From contig JAOVFP010000008.1 of assembly GCA_025738555.1 (NCBI GenBank), positions 1 to 64,000 on the forward strand: a stretch of DNA of 64,000 nucleotides, read 5' to 3'. The notes under the pieces were generated by a model. The model worked only from the letters and a program-made list of their open reading frames with translations, searched no databases and was not told the origin of the DNA. Each line of letters begins with the position of its first letter. Positions within the stretch are counted from its first letter, which is position 1. The DNA comes from Cyathus striatus (lineage: Eukaryota; Basidiomycota; Agaricomycetes; Agaricales; Nidulariaceae). Made by a program: the position numbers and the translations under genes. Below, in pieces: positions 40,870 to 53,089 of the stretch.

Positions 40870-43200
40870 TAATACCCTGCGTATTCGTGGTTGAGTTCGA
40901 ACTTTAGCTTCAAGTGCTACTGTATGTGTGGCGTGAAGAACAATGGGCGCACTAGTACGCTACGCGGGCTTGTTTGTATATGGTCGTATTTAAATGTACA
41001 GTTCGTAATAACATTAAAAGTACGTGATTCACGTGAAAAAAATCTGTTTAAACAATCGAACTTCTTGAATTCTTACGTCCTGCGTATTCGAGGTTGAACG
41101 TACCAAGGTTCGAACTTCAGCTTCAAGTACTACTGTATGTGTGGCGTGAAGTACGGAACGATGGGTGCACTGATGCACTACGCGGGCTTGTGGTTTTTGT
41201 ATAGTCATATGTAGATGTAGAGTTTGTATAACTCTAAGTACGTGATTCAAATTAAAAAAATTTCAATCTATATCTCCAGCTCAGTAAGTGTTGGAATAAA
41301 CACATGTACTTAAAGAGTTCGTAGTATTAGCATTCAAAAGACATATTGCGGCGTCATCACGAATGCCCGACATGTCCCACGATTCCATTGAGTTCAGCAC
41401 TCAGTTATATGGCGCATGAAGTATGGAACCATGGGGTATACTGTCGTGCTACGCGGGCTTGTTCTTACATTATATCCATATGTAAATGTAGAGTTCATAT
41501 CGACATCTAAAGTACGTGAATCACATAACAAAATTTATTCTCTTGCGTATCCGTTATTGAATGAACCATGGTTTAAACGTCAGCTTGTACTACACTAGTA
41601 GCACTACACGCCGCATGAAGTATGGAACGATGGACGCTCTCAACTTGGCTGGTCGTTTTGTACGACCATTTGTAATTGTAGAGTTTGTATCGGTATTCAA
41701 ACGTACATGATTCACATAAAAAAAAATAGGTTGAGAATTTGGCGAAATTGCTATTCCCGCGTATTCGTGTGAACGAACCAAGGTTCGAACTTAGCTTATA
41801 CTACGTGCGGCGTGAAGTATCGAACGATGGGCGCACTGATGCACTACGCGGGCTTGTTGTTTTTGTATAGTCATGTGTAAATATGGAGTTCGTCTCGGCG
41901 TTTAAAGTGCGTGGCTTATACCGCGTGCTGCGTGATGTGCATGTGAAATATCAAACAATGGGGCGCACTCCTAGGCACGTATGATTTTGAATAATGTTTC
42001 TTTTATGTGCATACGAAAGTACTAATAAGTACTACGTGTTTCACTGAAGTACATGTTAAAAAAAGTTTATATGACAGCGGTGATGCCCTGTGTATTCGTG
42101 ATTGAACGAACCAAGGTCCGAACCTCAGCTTCAAGTGCTATGTGCCGTGTGAAGTAGGAACGATGGGGCACGCTGTTGCGCTACGCGGGCTTATTCCTAT
42201 ATTATGTATATCCATACGTAAATGTAGAGTTTATACCGACATTCAAAGTACCTGAATTACATTGCGAAATGCTTATTTTTTAATTCTCCTGCATATCCGT
42301 TATTGAATAAACCATGGTTTGAACATCAGCTTGTGCTAGTAGTGCTACACGCCGCATGAAGTATGGAGCGATGGACGCACTCAGCTTGCGCTATGCTGGC
42401 TTGTTGTAGTTTTGTACACTTAGTTATATGTAAATGTACAGTTCGTAATAACATTAAAAATACGTGATTCAAATTAAAATATCTTGTAATTGTAGAGTTC
42501 GTATCGGTATTCAAACGTACATGATTCACGTAAAAAAATCAGGTTGAGAATTCCGCGTAACCTCCCTATGCCCTGCGTATTCGTGTGAAGGAACCAAGGT
42601 TCGAACTTAGCTTATACTGCGTACTGTGTGAAGTTTGGGACGACAGGCACACTGGTGCACTACGCGGGTTTGTTGTACCTTTCTAGTCATATGTAAATAA
42701 AGAGCTCGTATTGGTATTCATCAAAAGTACATACATAAAAAGGCTTCAGGCCGAAGCCAACCATATATGCCACAGCGTGCTGCATGAGGCCTGAGGTATG
42801 GAAAGATGGCGCACACTCAGCTTTTGCTACGCGGGCTTGTTGTAGTTTTGTACACTTAGTTATATGTAAATGCGCAGCTCGTAATAACATTAAAAATACG
42901 TGATTCAAATTAAAATGTCTCGACATATATTACTAGTTCAGTGTATCCGTGATTGAACGAACCAAGGTTCCAACTTCTGCTCTCAGTTCTTTGACGCGTA
43001 AAGTGTGGAACGACCGGGCGCACTGTTGCGCTGCGCTGGCGTGTTGTTGTTTTAAATTATATGTAACTATAAATGTAGAGTTTGTATTAAAATTCAAAAG
43101 TACGTGTCAATGATTCAAATAAAAAATTGCAATAGATGCCCGCATTTATATTGACTCCTGCATATCCCTGATTGAACCAACGTTCCAAGTTTAGTGCTGC
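40870..43200 (-). repeat. Array of about ten tRNA-related units, CpG-rich
   Basis: Units of roughly 230-330 bp. In each, the plus strand has GAACCAAGGTTCGAACTT, a middle part (GTGAAGTA.GGAACGATGGG), then CACTACGCGGGCTTGTTG and TATATGTAAATGTAGAGTT. Starts lie near 40,885, 41,085, 41,375, 41,545, 41,760, 42,085, 42,290, 42,565, 42,940 and 43,160. On the minus strand this reads AAGCCCGCGTAGTGCA, then about 50 nt, then GTTCGAACC, the spacing of pol III A and B boxes. CpG is frequent (CTACGCGGGC, TTCGAAC). No coding capacity. Confidence 0.7.
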
Positions 43201-43590
43201 GTTGTGGAATACTAAGTGTTGTTGAGGGGGAAACGGTAGTTTCGGCGAGCGCGACTGGGTCCGTCAGTCGCTAGCGGCTTCGAATCGAGAGTGTGAGTAT
43301 TGAAGATATATGGATATAGTCTGATAAGTGTCAGACCACGAATGTCGATGGGAAAATGATGTTGGAGAGCAAATAGAGTAGGGATGACTGATTGTTGTCG
43401 ATATAAAGGTGCTCTTCCTGAGTTGCTTGACCTTTGCCGAGCAATGGAGGATAGAGTGGATGTGAACTGGTGTATTCAACTGAGGAAAGAAGTGTAAGTA
43501 CAGGGGGGTTTATATACATAAAATACCTGAATGAGTCATGTAAAGAAAACATAGCCTTCGTATGAGTGCGTACGGCAACGGTGAAAAAGG
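43200..43590. other. Unassigned DNA between arrays
   Basis: A GC-richer patch (GGCGAGCGCGACTGGGTCCG near 43,235) followed by ordinary sequence. Minus-strand open frames at 43,264-43,624 have no domain. Confidence 0.35.
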
Positions 43591-43775
43591 GGCTAGTGGT
43601 TTTTGACGGTACTGCACGGTACACTGCACGGTACTGTGCGGTATATCAAAAATTGTACGGTACTATTTACGGTATGTACGGTACAATGTACGGTATATTT
43701 TTGGTTATGCACGGTACATTTCTCATTATGCACGGTACATTTGTGGTTATGCACGGTACATCATTGGAGAAAATT
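43590..43775 (+). repeat. ACGGTACATT satellite, block 1
   Basis: About fourteen units built on CACGGTACATT or CACGGTACTG, spaced 10-25 bp, all in one orientation. GGTACC-like cores make many near-palindromes (GTACGGTAC). Confidence 0.8.
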
Positions 43776-43839
43776 CAAATGTAAATAGAGCATTATTCAA
43801 GTAGCATTATATATTGAATAAAGAAGAGTACCCTGCAAT

Positions 43840-44130
43840 GTTTTAAAATTACTCTACACTACTCTCCTATCTCCCCTTTGTCCGGCTCCCCGCCCGCCAT
43901 TTCCTTCAACGTTTTGCGTTGTTCAAAATTTCCCACGCTTCTTCTCACCTTTGTCAATGTTTGCAATTGCTGTCATTGACATTCATCAATGCCATCAAAC
44001 TCACTTTCCTCAAGGCCGCCGCACATATTGATGGGTGATGTGTTGATGAGCACCCTTCCTCATCATCATGCTCAACAGTGAGCAAGTAATTTCGCATTAT
44101 TTAGCTCAGTATTTAATATTTTCTCTTAAA
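43840..44130. repeat. Dispersed element, copy 1
   Basis: GTCAATG...TGATGAGCACCC.. through CAACAGTGAGCAAGT and TTTAGCTCAGTATT matches 52,245-52,480 (ACAGTGAGCAAGTC, TTTAGCTCAATTCTTGC), where CpG sites are lost. Contains TTTCCCACGC, the complement of the GCGTGGGAAA motif repeated at 44.3-44.7 kb. Confidence 0.55.
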
Positions 44131-44309
44131 TTTTTTTGTAATATATGTAATATATTTTGCTTTATACATTATGGTGTACCTTAGGTATTATAAGAATGGG
44201 TAATCATATGAAAATGCGAAATAATTCAAATTTCTACTGTGGAATAATTAATACTTTTGTACAGTGAATCCTACAACCTACAGTTATAATTTAAGGGAAA
44301 GTCCAAGAA

Positions 44310-44720
44310 TGAGCAATATGTGTGTGGGAAAATGAAAGCGGAGGGTGGGGAACAATGAACTGATGAGATGGTGAAGCATGGGAAGCTATAAGCTGCAGCA
44401 GGCAACACTAAAATGCATGGGAAATGTTGAGGGCGAGTATTTAGCAAAGGAAATACCGTGGGAATTTTTGAGAAGAGGGGCGGGCAGGGGACTGAATATG
44501 ATTAGCGGAAGCGTGGGAAACGATGGGCGGGAAGGTTGTCATACAGGAAATTAATAAGCGGAGGCGTGGGAAACAATGAGCGGAGAGGTTGACATCAATT
44601 AAGCAACATAATTGTTAAGCGGAGGCGTGGGAAACGATGGGCGGGAAGGTCGGCATTAATGAGCAACATACTTAATTGATAAGCATATTGAGTGGGAGGG
44701 CGGGTAAGAGTGAAGTACAT
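44310..44720 (+). repeat. GCGTGGGAAACGATGGGCGG tandem repeat
   Basis: Four to five units with AAGCGGAGGCGTGGGAAACG, the best three at about 44,500, 44,563 and 44,618, spaced 60-70 bp. A decayed relative is at 52,655-52,710. Confidence 0.75.
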
Positions 44721-44754
44721 ACACAAGAAGTGCAATTAATTTATTGACATAAAT

Positions 44755-45020
44755 ACACTAATGCTGCACGGTACATTGATGACACTGCACGGTACATGAA
44801 AATTGTTGTATGGTACATTTACAACACCGCACGGTACACGCACGGTACTTTACGGTACCAATTTACGGTATTTTGTTCATGAACGGTACTGTATGGTACA
44901 GATTTTTGTGCATGGTATCTACATGGTACATGGTTTTTGATGTGTACGGTACTTGCACGGTACATTGTGGCAGTGCGCGGTACTTTCACGGTATGCACGG
45001 TACTTATGCACAGTACTACA
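44755..45020 (+). repeat. ACGGTACATT satellite, block 2
   Basis: About twenty CACGGTACATT-type units. With block 1 at 43.6 kb it brackets a 1-kb unit of non-satellite DNA. Confidence 0.8.
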
Positions 45021-45339
45021 TTAAATAAATACATGTCATTACAATATATGAAACTTACAATTTTCTCCAAGTAAATCTTAATTCGAATTTTTGCGTTTTA
45101 ATTGATGAGAAATGTTATAATTATTAGTATTATGTGTGGTAAGCTCAGTTGTACAGCAGCAATACCTAATTATACTATGAGTACACTACTATACTTAAAT
45201 TCATTGGGTATATGAGGGCAAAGATGCAAGAAGAATCTTGATAACCCATACATTATACCCTCATTAACCAGTGTTATAGCATAATAATAAGTATTTAATT
45301 AATTTTACATAGCTTATTTAGGTTACAATTTATACCGTA

Positions 45340-45470
45340 AATTAGTATCTGTTGTGCGGTATGTACGGTATGCATGGTACATTTACGGTACTAATCAGTA
45401 CTGCACGGGTACATGCATGGTACATCAAGTACCATTCAGTACTGTGCGTACTGTCAAAAACTGTCGGCCT
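45340..45470 (+). repeat. ACGGTACATT satellite, block 3
   Basis: About eight units (TGTGCGGTATGTACGGTATG, GCACGGGTACATGCATGGTA), more degenerate than blocks 1 and 2. Confidence 0.7.
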
Positions 45471-47654
45471 GTGAAAAAGAGTTGTCGCTTTTGATTCCGG
45501 TGTTCCGTCACGCTTTTGAGGACGTAGTGCTGTGCTTGCCAGATCAAGGGTGTTTGGAATTGGTGTTGTTTGTTTTTAGGGTTGGTGATTAAGTAAATCA
45601 TGTGACCCAACATTTCACTCTGCCCCAGCATCTTCAATTGGGTCAACTTTGAACTTCTGCTTCACTTACTCATTACTTCTCTTTTGATATTACAAAGTCT
45701 TTGTATCGGATGGTTGGTAAGTGCTTTTCTAATTGTATTGATGATGATGATTGCTCCATATTTGATCATTTTGTGACCAGGCCAATTACTGTACTAATCA
45801 CAATACTTTGGCACCCTTATATGTGTGTGACAGGTCCAACCACAGAACCACTTCGTCAAGTCAAAAATATTGTGTGACAATTTATAAAATTCAGCATCTT
45901 CGTGAGTAGAAGAGCCCCAAATATATAGCTATTAATTTATAAGATGTTGTGGTCTAATTGTTATGATTTTTCTTTATTTTCTTCTGTTTACAATTAGTTT
46001 ACTTTGACATGTTTGGCACAACCATTGATGCCAAACATCTGACTTCTTCAATACTGACTCTAACTTGTTCTTTGGATCAGTTAAGTCTTGTGACTTTTGA
46101 CTTGTATGATTTATGGACCTCTGTCAATTAAATCATAACACTAATGGTAAGTTGTATTTAAATGCTGTAATGGGCCAAGTTTGCAAATAAAAATTGACAA
46201 ATTGTTAGTTTGAACCCTCTTCAGTGAATTTTTTATTTGTGACCTCTCAGACCTTCTTCCATCAGATGCAGTTATGATGCATGACAAGTACCAAATTTCA
46301 GCATGTCAGGTAGCTGTGTGACACATGACTGCCAAAGTATTCTGATTAGTATAGTACATTGCCCACACCATTTGGGCTGTATGAAATATGGAACAATGGG
46401 GCACTCAGCTTGCACTATGCTGGCTTATTGTTGTTTCTGTGTAATCATAAATGTGGTGTGTGTATTACAATTCCTGTATGTACACTACTTAAGGTCGAGG
46501 AACCTACTACAGTCTCAGCTTGATTATCTCTCTTATATGGCTTGTACCTTAATTTTATAACATGCCAGGTTATTTGTATACTGCTAACTTGATGATGAAT
46601 GCAACAAAAATACATTGTTGATAGCTTTGGCATATACTTCAGTGTGCATCCTGTGGTATCCATGGTTTGAACTATTGCTGTGAGCCACAGTGGCCCATTT
46701 TAGAAATTTATCCCAAAAACTATGCAGGCTTTGGATTATCCATATGAAATGGTACTACAGTTGGTGCTATTGGTATAGCTTGCCATGGTTTGCCATTGTT
46801 GTACCAATCTTGTTTTGGCCTGTCTGACATTCTGGCAGGTTGAAGTGTGAAAAGAAGAACATTTCAAATGGTATTTTTAAAAGTAATAAGTATGTGATTT
46901 TGTGTATATAAATAGTAAAAATATACCACCAGTTCATTATGCCCTCATTTTTGTACTTGAGTGAACCAAGGTTTGAACTTTAGCTTATTATGTGTGCTGC
47001 ATGAGGCCTGAGGTATGGAACAATAGGTGCCTATGCAGGCTTGTTGTTTTTGTGCAGTTATATGTAAATATAAAATATGTCTCAGCATTCAAAATATGTG
47101 GCATATATACTTGTTTTGTGTATATATGAAAGTACTAATAAGAACTACATGTTTCACTGAATTACATGTTAAAAATTTACACAGCAGCAGGATGCCCTGT
47201 GTATTTGTAGTTGAGCAATCCAAGGTTCAAACTTCAGCTAATACTGAGTACTATATGAAGTACAGAATGATGGGTGCACTAGTACACTACACAAGCTTGT
47301 TGTTATTGTTTCTATGTAACTATAAATTCAAATAAAAAAATTCAGTATACCAATGCTGGCCTTTATATTACTCCTGTGTATCTGTGATTGAACCAAGGTT
47401 CCAAGTTCAGTGTTTATTTATGTTGTGCATGAAGTATGTAATGATAGGGTGAACAGTCACTGTTGCACTACACTGGCTTATTGCTGTTATTTCTGTTTAA
47501 CTATAAATGTAGAGTTCATATTAGCATTTTTGTATGTGATCAAGAAACCTACAGTCTCTTAATTACATCATATGTGTATTGTATTGTGTCTTAATTTTAT
47601 AATATACTATATCAGGAAATATCTCATTGGCCAATTTAGAGTAATAAGTATTAT

Positions 47655-47845
47655 AAGCAATACTCTTACTTTATAATTGCTAAACTCCACTTATTTTTTA
47701 TCTTATTCAAGCTTTTTATTTCTAGTTAGGACAGAATAAGTAAAGGCATTACCTTAAAATTACTAAACTTCACTTATAATTTATCTTATTCAAGATTTTT
47801 ATTTTGGGTTAGGACACAATAAGTAAAAGGCATACTAAAAACTGG
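47655..47845 (+). repeat. Direct duplication of about 95 bp
   Basis: TAATTGCTAAACTCCACTTA..AGGACAGAATAAGTAAAGGCAT is followed by AAATTACTAAACTTCACTTA..AGGACACAATAAGTAAAAGGCAT. Confidence 0.7.
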
Positions 47846-48059
47846 CTAAATTGCATTCATACTCAGATAAATTTGCACATCATTGTATTGGTATATGTTT
47901 TCATCAAGTTTCCATAATTCTAAGAGTGGATAATTACATAAAGTGAGTACAAAATATCAATTAAGTATTGCAAGTCAACAAGAAGTTGTGACTTCATAAC
48001 AGTGTCATAAGTCATTTAAAACTCTGCCCAGGGCTCTCTCAGACTGATCATGTAACTTG

Positions 48060-48790
48060 CCATGTTAACATGCCAGCATGTTTGCAACATGTCAGTGTTT
48101 TGGGGTTTGAACTTCAACTTTGCCTCAACCAACCATTGCTACCATCCATTCAACTATCTCTTGCTCCACTTCTGCTTCTCCCCCCTCTCTCTCAGGTTCT
48201 TCACATACAAGAGGGACTTGTACTGTGAATCATCTATCAGCTGTGTGGTGGGCTCATGTCTTTCTCAGTGCCTGCATCCTAGGTGCCTGTCTCTCTCAGT
48301 CTCAGTCTCTCTTAATGTTATGTCATCAATTCTGTGCCCACCTCAACATCTACACCACATCACTCAGTGCTCAAGGTGCAAATTGTCACCCAGTAAGTCA
48401 AATCCATCAGCTACCCTCAATGTTTCACTGTGTCATCTATATGTTGTAGATATCCACATCACTTGTCAAGACATATTCCTCCACAATGTTGTCTCACTCA
48501 TGACAGCCCCTCTTTGTCATGTCATCAAGCCCTCCTCTTCCCTCATTCTTCCTCCCCCCACCCTGTCCTCCCTTGCATCATGACAATGATGATGCCATTG
48601 GTAAGAACAGCATTGAGGTTACACTATCCACCCCCCCTTCTACTTCCCTATTCCCTGCATCTTGACAACAACACTGCTACTGGCAAGAATATTGTTGAGG
48701 TCATGTCAGCCAGTCCCTCCTTTCTCTGTGTCACAGCATTGATGTCACATTATCTAGCTTCCTCCCTCCTCCCTCTTAGTGACAGACAAG
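48060..48790. repeat. Pyrimidine-rich decayed minisatellite
   Basis: Blocks such as CCTCCCTTGCATCATGACAA and CACTGCTACTGGCAAGAAT recur as reverse complements in the purine-rich tract at 62.6-63.8 kb. The open frames across it are low-complexity artefacts. Confidence 0.55.
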
Positions 48791-50439
48791 CAAAAACTCG
48801 AAGTCAAACTCAAACAACAAAGAATAAAGAAGAAGAGTGACTCTTATTGCTTGTCTGGAATAAACTAGCACAAGAATAGAGAATATCTAATTAAAAGACT
48901 GTATTTATAGTAAAAGTCCATGAGGGAATCACATGTATATTAGCCTACACTACAACACATGTTACTGTGCTTTTACATTATAAACTCATGTACTACATAT
49001 GTTAAAAGCATGACTGAACTGTGCACTGTGCCTGTAATCTTGATGAATAACACATGTTGATACACATGGTGTCCACATTGTGTTGTCAGGTGACTAATCA
49101 TGTGACAGAATAAGATAAGATATCAGGATTAGATAAGATAAAAGGATGAGATTCTAATACTCCCCTCATAGACAGCCACTTCCATTTGCCAAGCTACTCT
49201 TCCCATGCCATGTTGTCTGTTGTTGTTACTGTCTTCTCAACTATCCTGAATATCAGACAGCCTTTATCAATTATAGTATTGTCTAACATGATGCTTCACC
49301 TCCCTCTCCCTTGTAGCTACCTGTTGAATGTGGAATTAAGGAGTATGTTGAGAAACACTAGTAGTTTTTCCATTTCTACTGGGGAAGGTGAGGGGAATTG
49401 CATGTGGTGGTATACTAGGTGCTGGTTGTGGTATTGTTCATGCTAGTTATCATGTAGTTGCGTGTATGTCCTGAATTATTTTATTTTATTTTGAATCTAT
49501 GCAGAACATAAGTGAATGAATGTATTTAAAGTATTCTAATTCAAGCAAATAAGTAGCCAAATCCATCCTAATGTTGTATGGTAAGTATTTATATGCTACA
49601 TATTTAAATCTAATATTATTTAAACTGAACTAATACTACCTTATAACGTATTCAATAAAGGAGGGGGTAAGTTTATTTAGCTAATTCTCCTTATTGAACT
49701 TATTGTTACTTATTATGTCTTTTTCAGTGTGTATATTAGCTAAAAATCTACTAATATTGCTAATATTGCTATTGAGGTATTTCCTGATATAGAGTGCTTG
49801 TATACCACTAACTTGATAATGAATGCAACAAAAATATGTTTTTGAAGCTGAATTACTATCATACTCTGTGCATCATGGCTCTGTTTTAGCAATTTTCCCT
49901 AAGAACTATGCTGGCTTAGAATTTTGTATATGTGAATGGTAAATGTACTTGCAGAGCTTTTTTGGTGTACTTGGCATAAAATTATATCAGAGTATTGCTA
50001 TTGGGATAGCCTGTTGTAATTTGCCATTGTCACTGCACCAATCCCTTTCAGCTGTCGGGAATGTGTTTCAGTAGGTTGAAGCACAATGAGAAGGTCACTT
50101 GTCCCCTTTGTGTGGGTCAGCTTGTAGTTATGAATAAATAAATATTTTGTATGTGGATGAAAGTAGTAAGAAGTCTACATTTCACATATTGAATATTGGA
50201 TAATAAAAACATCCCCCTGCTTTGGTATCAGTATACCCTGCTTATTCACAATTGAATGAACCATGGTTCAAACTTCAGTGTATGCTGCATGTGACATGAC
50301 ATGAAGTATGGAATGATGGGCACACTGGTGCACTACACTGGTTTATTGTTTGTATCAGCATTCAAATATACATACATAAATAAGGTTCCAACTTCAGCCC
50401 TTAGCTTACATCATGGTGTGCTGTATAAGACTTGCAGTG

Positions 50440-50710
50440 GGCTGCTAACTTTTTGAGTTAAAGTTGAATCTCACTTAAGTTATAGTCAAGTTCCAGTATT
50501 GAGCTCACTTACCTTTTTGAGTCAAAGTTAAGTTACCTCAAGTAGTCATTTTCTGACTTGAGTTCCCTACTTTTTATTTTAGTGAAAGTCAAGTTCCCTC
50601 AAGTGGACTTAAGTTCCTTGCTTATTTTTTTTTGGTGAAAGTCAAGTTCCCTGGAGTAAACTTAAGTTCCTTGCTTTTTTTTTTCTTGAGTGAAAGGTCA
50701 AATTTAAGTT
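50440..50710 (+). repeat. GTCAAGTTCCCTCAAGTGGA satellite, block 1
   Basis: About four units of 50-55 bp: GTGAAAGTCAAGTTCCCT, ACTTAAGTTCCTTGCT and a T run. The T runs vary in length. Confidence 0.75.
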
Positions 50711-51914
50711 TCACTGATATGACTAACTTTTAGTAGTACCTTATTATGTCAGTAGTAGCACCACCAACACAAAATAGATATTTAAGTTAGTTATATTTAT
50801 TGTGAAGAGTGAGTTGATTCCAATATTGAGATAGAATAAAGTATGAGTCACAAGTTGCTTTATGGGACTTAGTTCTGGAGACTTCAAGAGCAATTTCAGC
50901 CAAAAACTCGAAGTACCAATATTCAATTCAACAAACTAATACTTGGTACTTCAAATACTAGTCAAAAGCTCAAATACTAATTTCAGAATATTACTCTACA
51001 GTGAGAACAGAAGTATGGCTCATGCAGTGCTTGATCTCCTCTAACTAACCTAAACTACTTATATATTGTAATTGGACTCGGCTGTATATTGTAGGTAAAT
51101 AGCATAAGTGTACTACTGCTAAGACTATCTATAATACCCAGGAGATATGGAATGCCCTTCATTTGGCAAGCCATGCATTAATACTGTGTTTCAGTGCAAC
51201 CATATTTGCCACATCCACAGTACTATTGTGGGACATGCACTATCTTCAGTAAGTGCTTGTTATAAATAGATCTGGAGTTACTGGCTCTTTCTGATGTGCA
51301 CATCAATAGTGCATGATGGCATAGGTACAGTCCTTGGCTGTTTGAGGTGCAGGGCTCCACAAGGTTTTGCACATGTCATTTGTACAACCATTTGGATCCT
51401 CATATGGGTGGTATGAGACACATTTAATAATATTGCAGATCTAAGTGATTCTGGCACAGGCAACCTGATTCAGGATTTTTCTTGGAGCATTTACATAAGT
51501 CAGTATGTGGGTATGTTGGACTTCATTGTGGGGATGCTATTCATGGTGTACACAAGTGATACAACAGCTTTATCATAGAATAATAATAATAAACATTAAA
51601 CAAGTAGCTTTGTAGCTACCATGAAAAGAATGTAATACTTTTAAATAAGTGCAAAGAACCAAGGCCATATGATATATTTTTCAGTACTCTTGGTTTGTAT
51701 CAATATGATACTTTAGCTGGTGGCATGGGCCTCAGCCCCAGCCCTTGTACTCTTCCCTTAGTAATGTATCTTGTAGAAAATAATATAGTTGGCAATTCTT
51801 GACTTATTCAAACTCTTGTACTCATGGGGTGGCCCTTGCACTGATTTAATATGGAATATTTGAATAAATACAATAATAATCAAAAAATAAGTGTATTCTT
51901 AAAGCTGGAGTATC

Positions 51915-52200
51915 ACCACTATTGAGCTCACTTATTCTTATTGAGTGGGGGTTAAATTTTTCAAGTGTACTTAAGTTCGTTGCTAATTTTTTTGTGAGTG
52001 TAACTCAAGTTCCCTGAAACTCAAGTTTCAAAATTTCAAGTGTAAAGTAAGTATAAAATAATTACTAGTACTACTATCTGAGTGAAAGTTAATCAAGTGG
52101 ACTTAAGTTCCTCACTAATTTTTTTTTCTGAAAGTTGAGTTCTCTTGAGTTATGTTAAGTTCCTCAATAATTTTTTAGTGAGTGTAAGTTGAGTTCCCAA
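51915..52200 (+). repeat. GTCAAGTTCCCTCAAGTGGA satellite, block 2
   Basis: Four to five further units of the same 50-bp family (GTGTACTTAAGTTCGTTGCT, GTGGACTTAAGTTCCTCACT). The DNA between the blocks shows no structure I recognise. Confidence 0.7.
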
Positions 52201-52244
52201 TTACTACTTCTGCTAATACTGCTCTCTGTCTTGCACCCTGCCTG

Positions 52245-52720
52245 ATTTCTTCTACATTTCCCATGCACTCTACCCACTATTATTTACTTTTGTTTGCATG
52301 CAGTGTTGAACCATCACATGCATCACATCTATCATACACAAATATTTATCACTGCAACATCAACATGTGAACACATTGTGTGATTTTTGATGTGCACTAC
52401 TCCTTGTCATCAATACTCTTCATGCTTAACAGTGAGCAAGTCTTTTCTGACTATTTAGCTCAATTCTTGCTCTTTTTATTTCAATCTTTTTGCATCACTT
52501 AATATAAGTTGTTATACACATAGTAGGCCACATTATACTAAGTACTAATGTAAATAAACTTATAAAAATGCGAGTTACATATATATTTAGTCTTTATTTT
52601 AATATGTTGCATGTTTTGTACAACAGATTATGTGATTTGTTTAGAAAAGTGTATTAATTGTGTGGGAAAATAAGAGCGGAGGCGTGGGAAAATATGACCA
52701 TGATGGTAAAGTGAGGTTCA
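52245..52720. repeat. Dispersed element, copy 2 (decayed)
   Basis: CpG-poor relative of 43,840-44,350, ending in TGTGTGGGAAAATAAGAGCG and GGAGGCGTGGGAAAATATGA, which match the motif at 44.3-44.7 kb. Confidence 0.55.
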
Positions 52721-53089
52721 CGCAACAATGAGTAAGCACTTTAACTCGAAAAACTCGACAGGAACCCAAAAAGTTAATGGCCCAGCTTGCACTACATGGG
52801 TCTATTGAACTTGTTATTTTGTATACTTGTCATTTGTAAATGAAGAGTTCAAATCAGCATTCAAAGTTATGTGATAAAGATTTCAAGGTATCATAGTGTC
52901 ACCCATATATCCTGTGTATCTGTGATTGAATGAACCAAGGTTCCAAGTTCCATTGAGTTCAGTATTAAGTTATGTGCTGTGTGACATATGAATATATGAC
53001 ATGCAATGCATGAAATGATGGGGCACACTCAACTTGATCATGATTTTAATTCATCATATTGCCGAAGTGTTACAGAGTTGCATGCAAAG

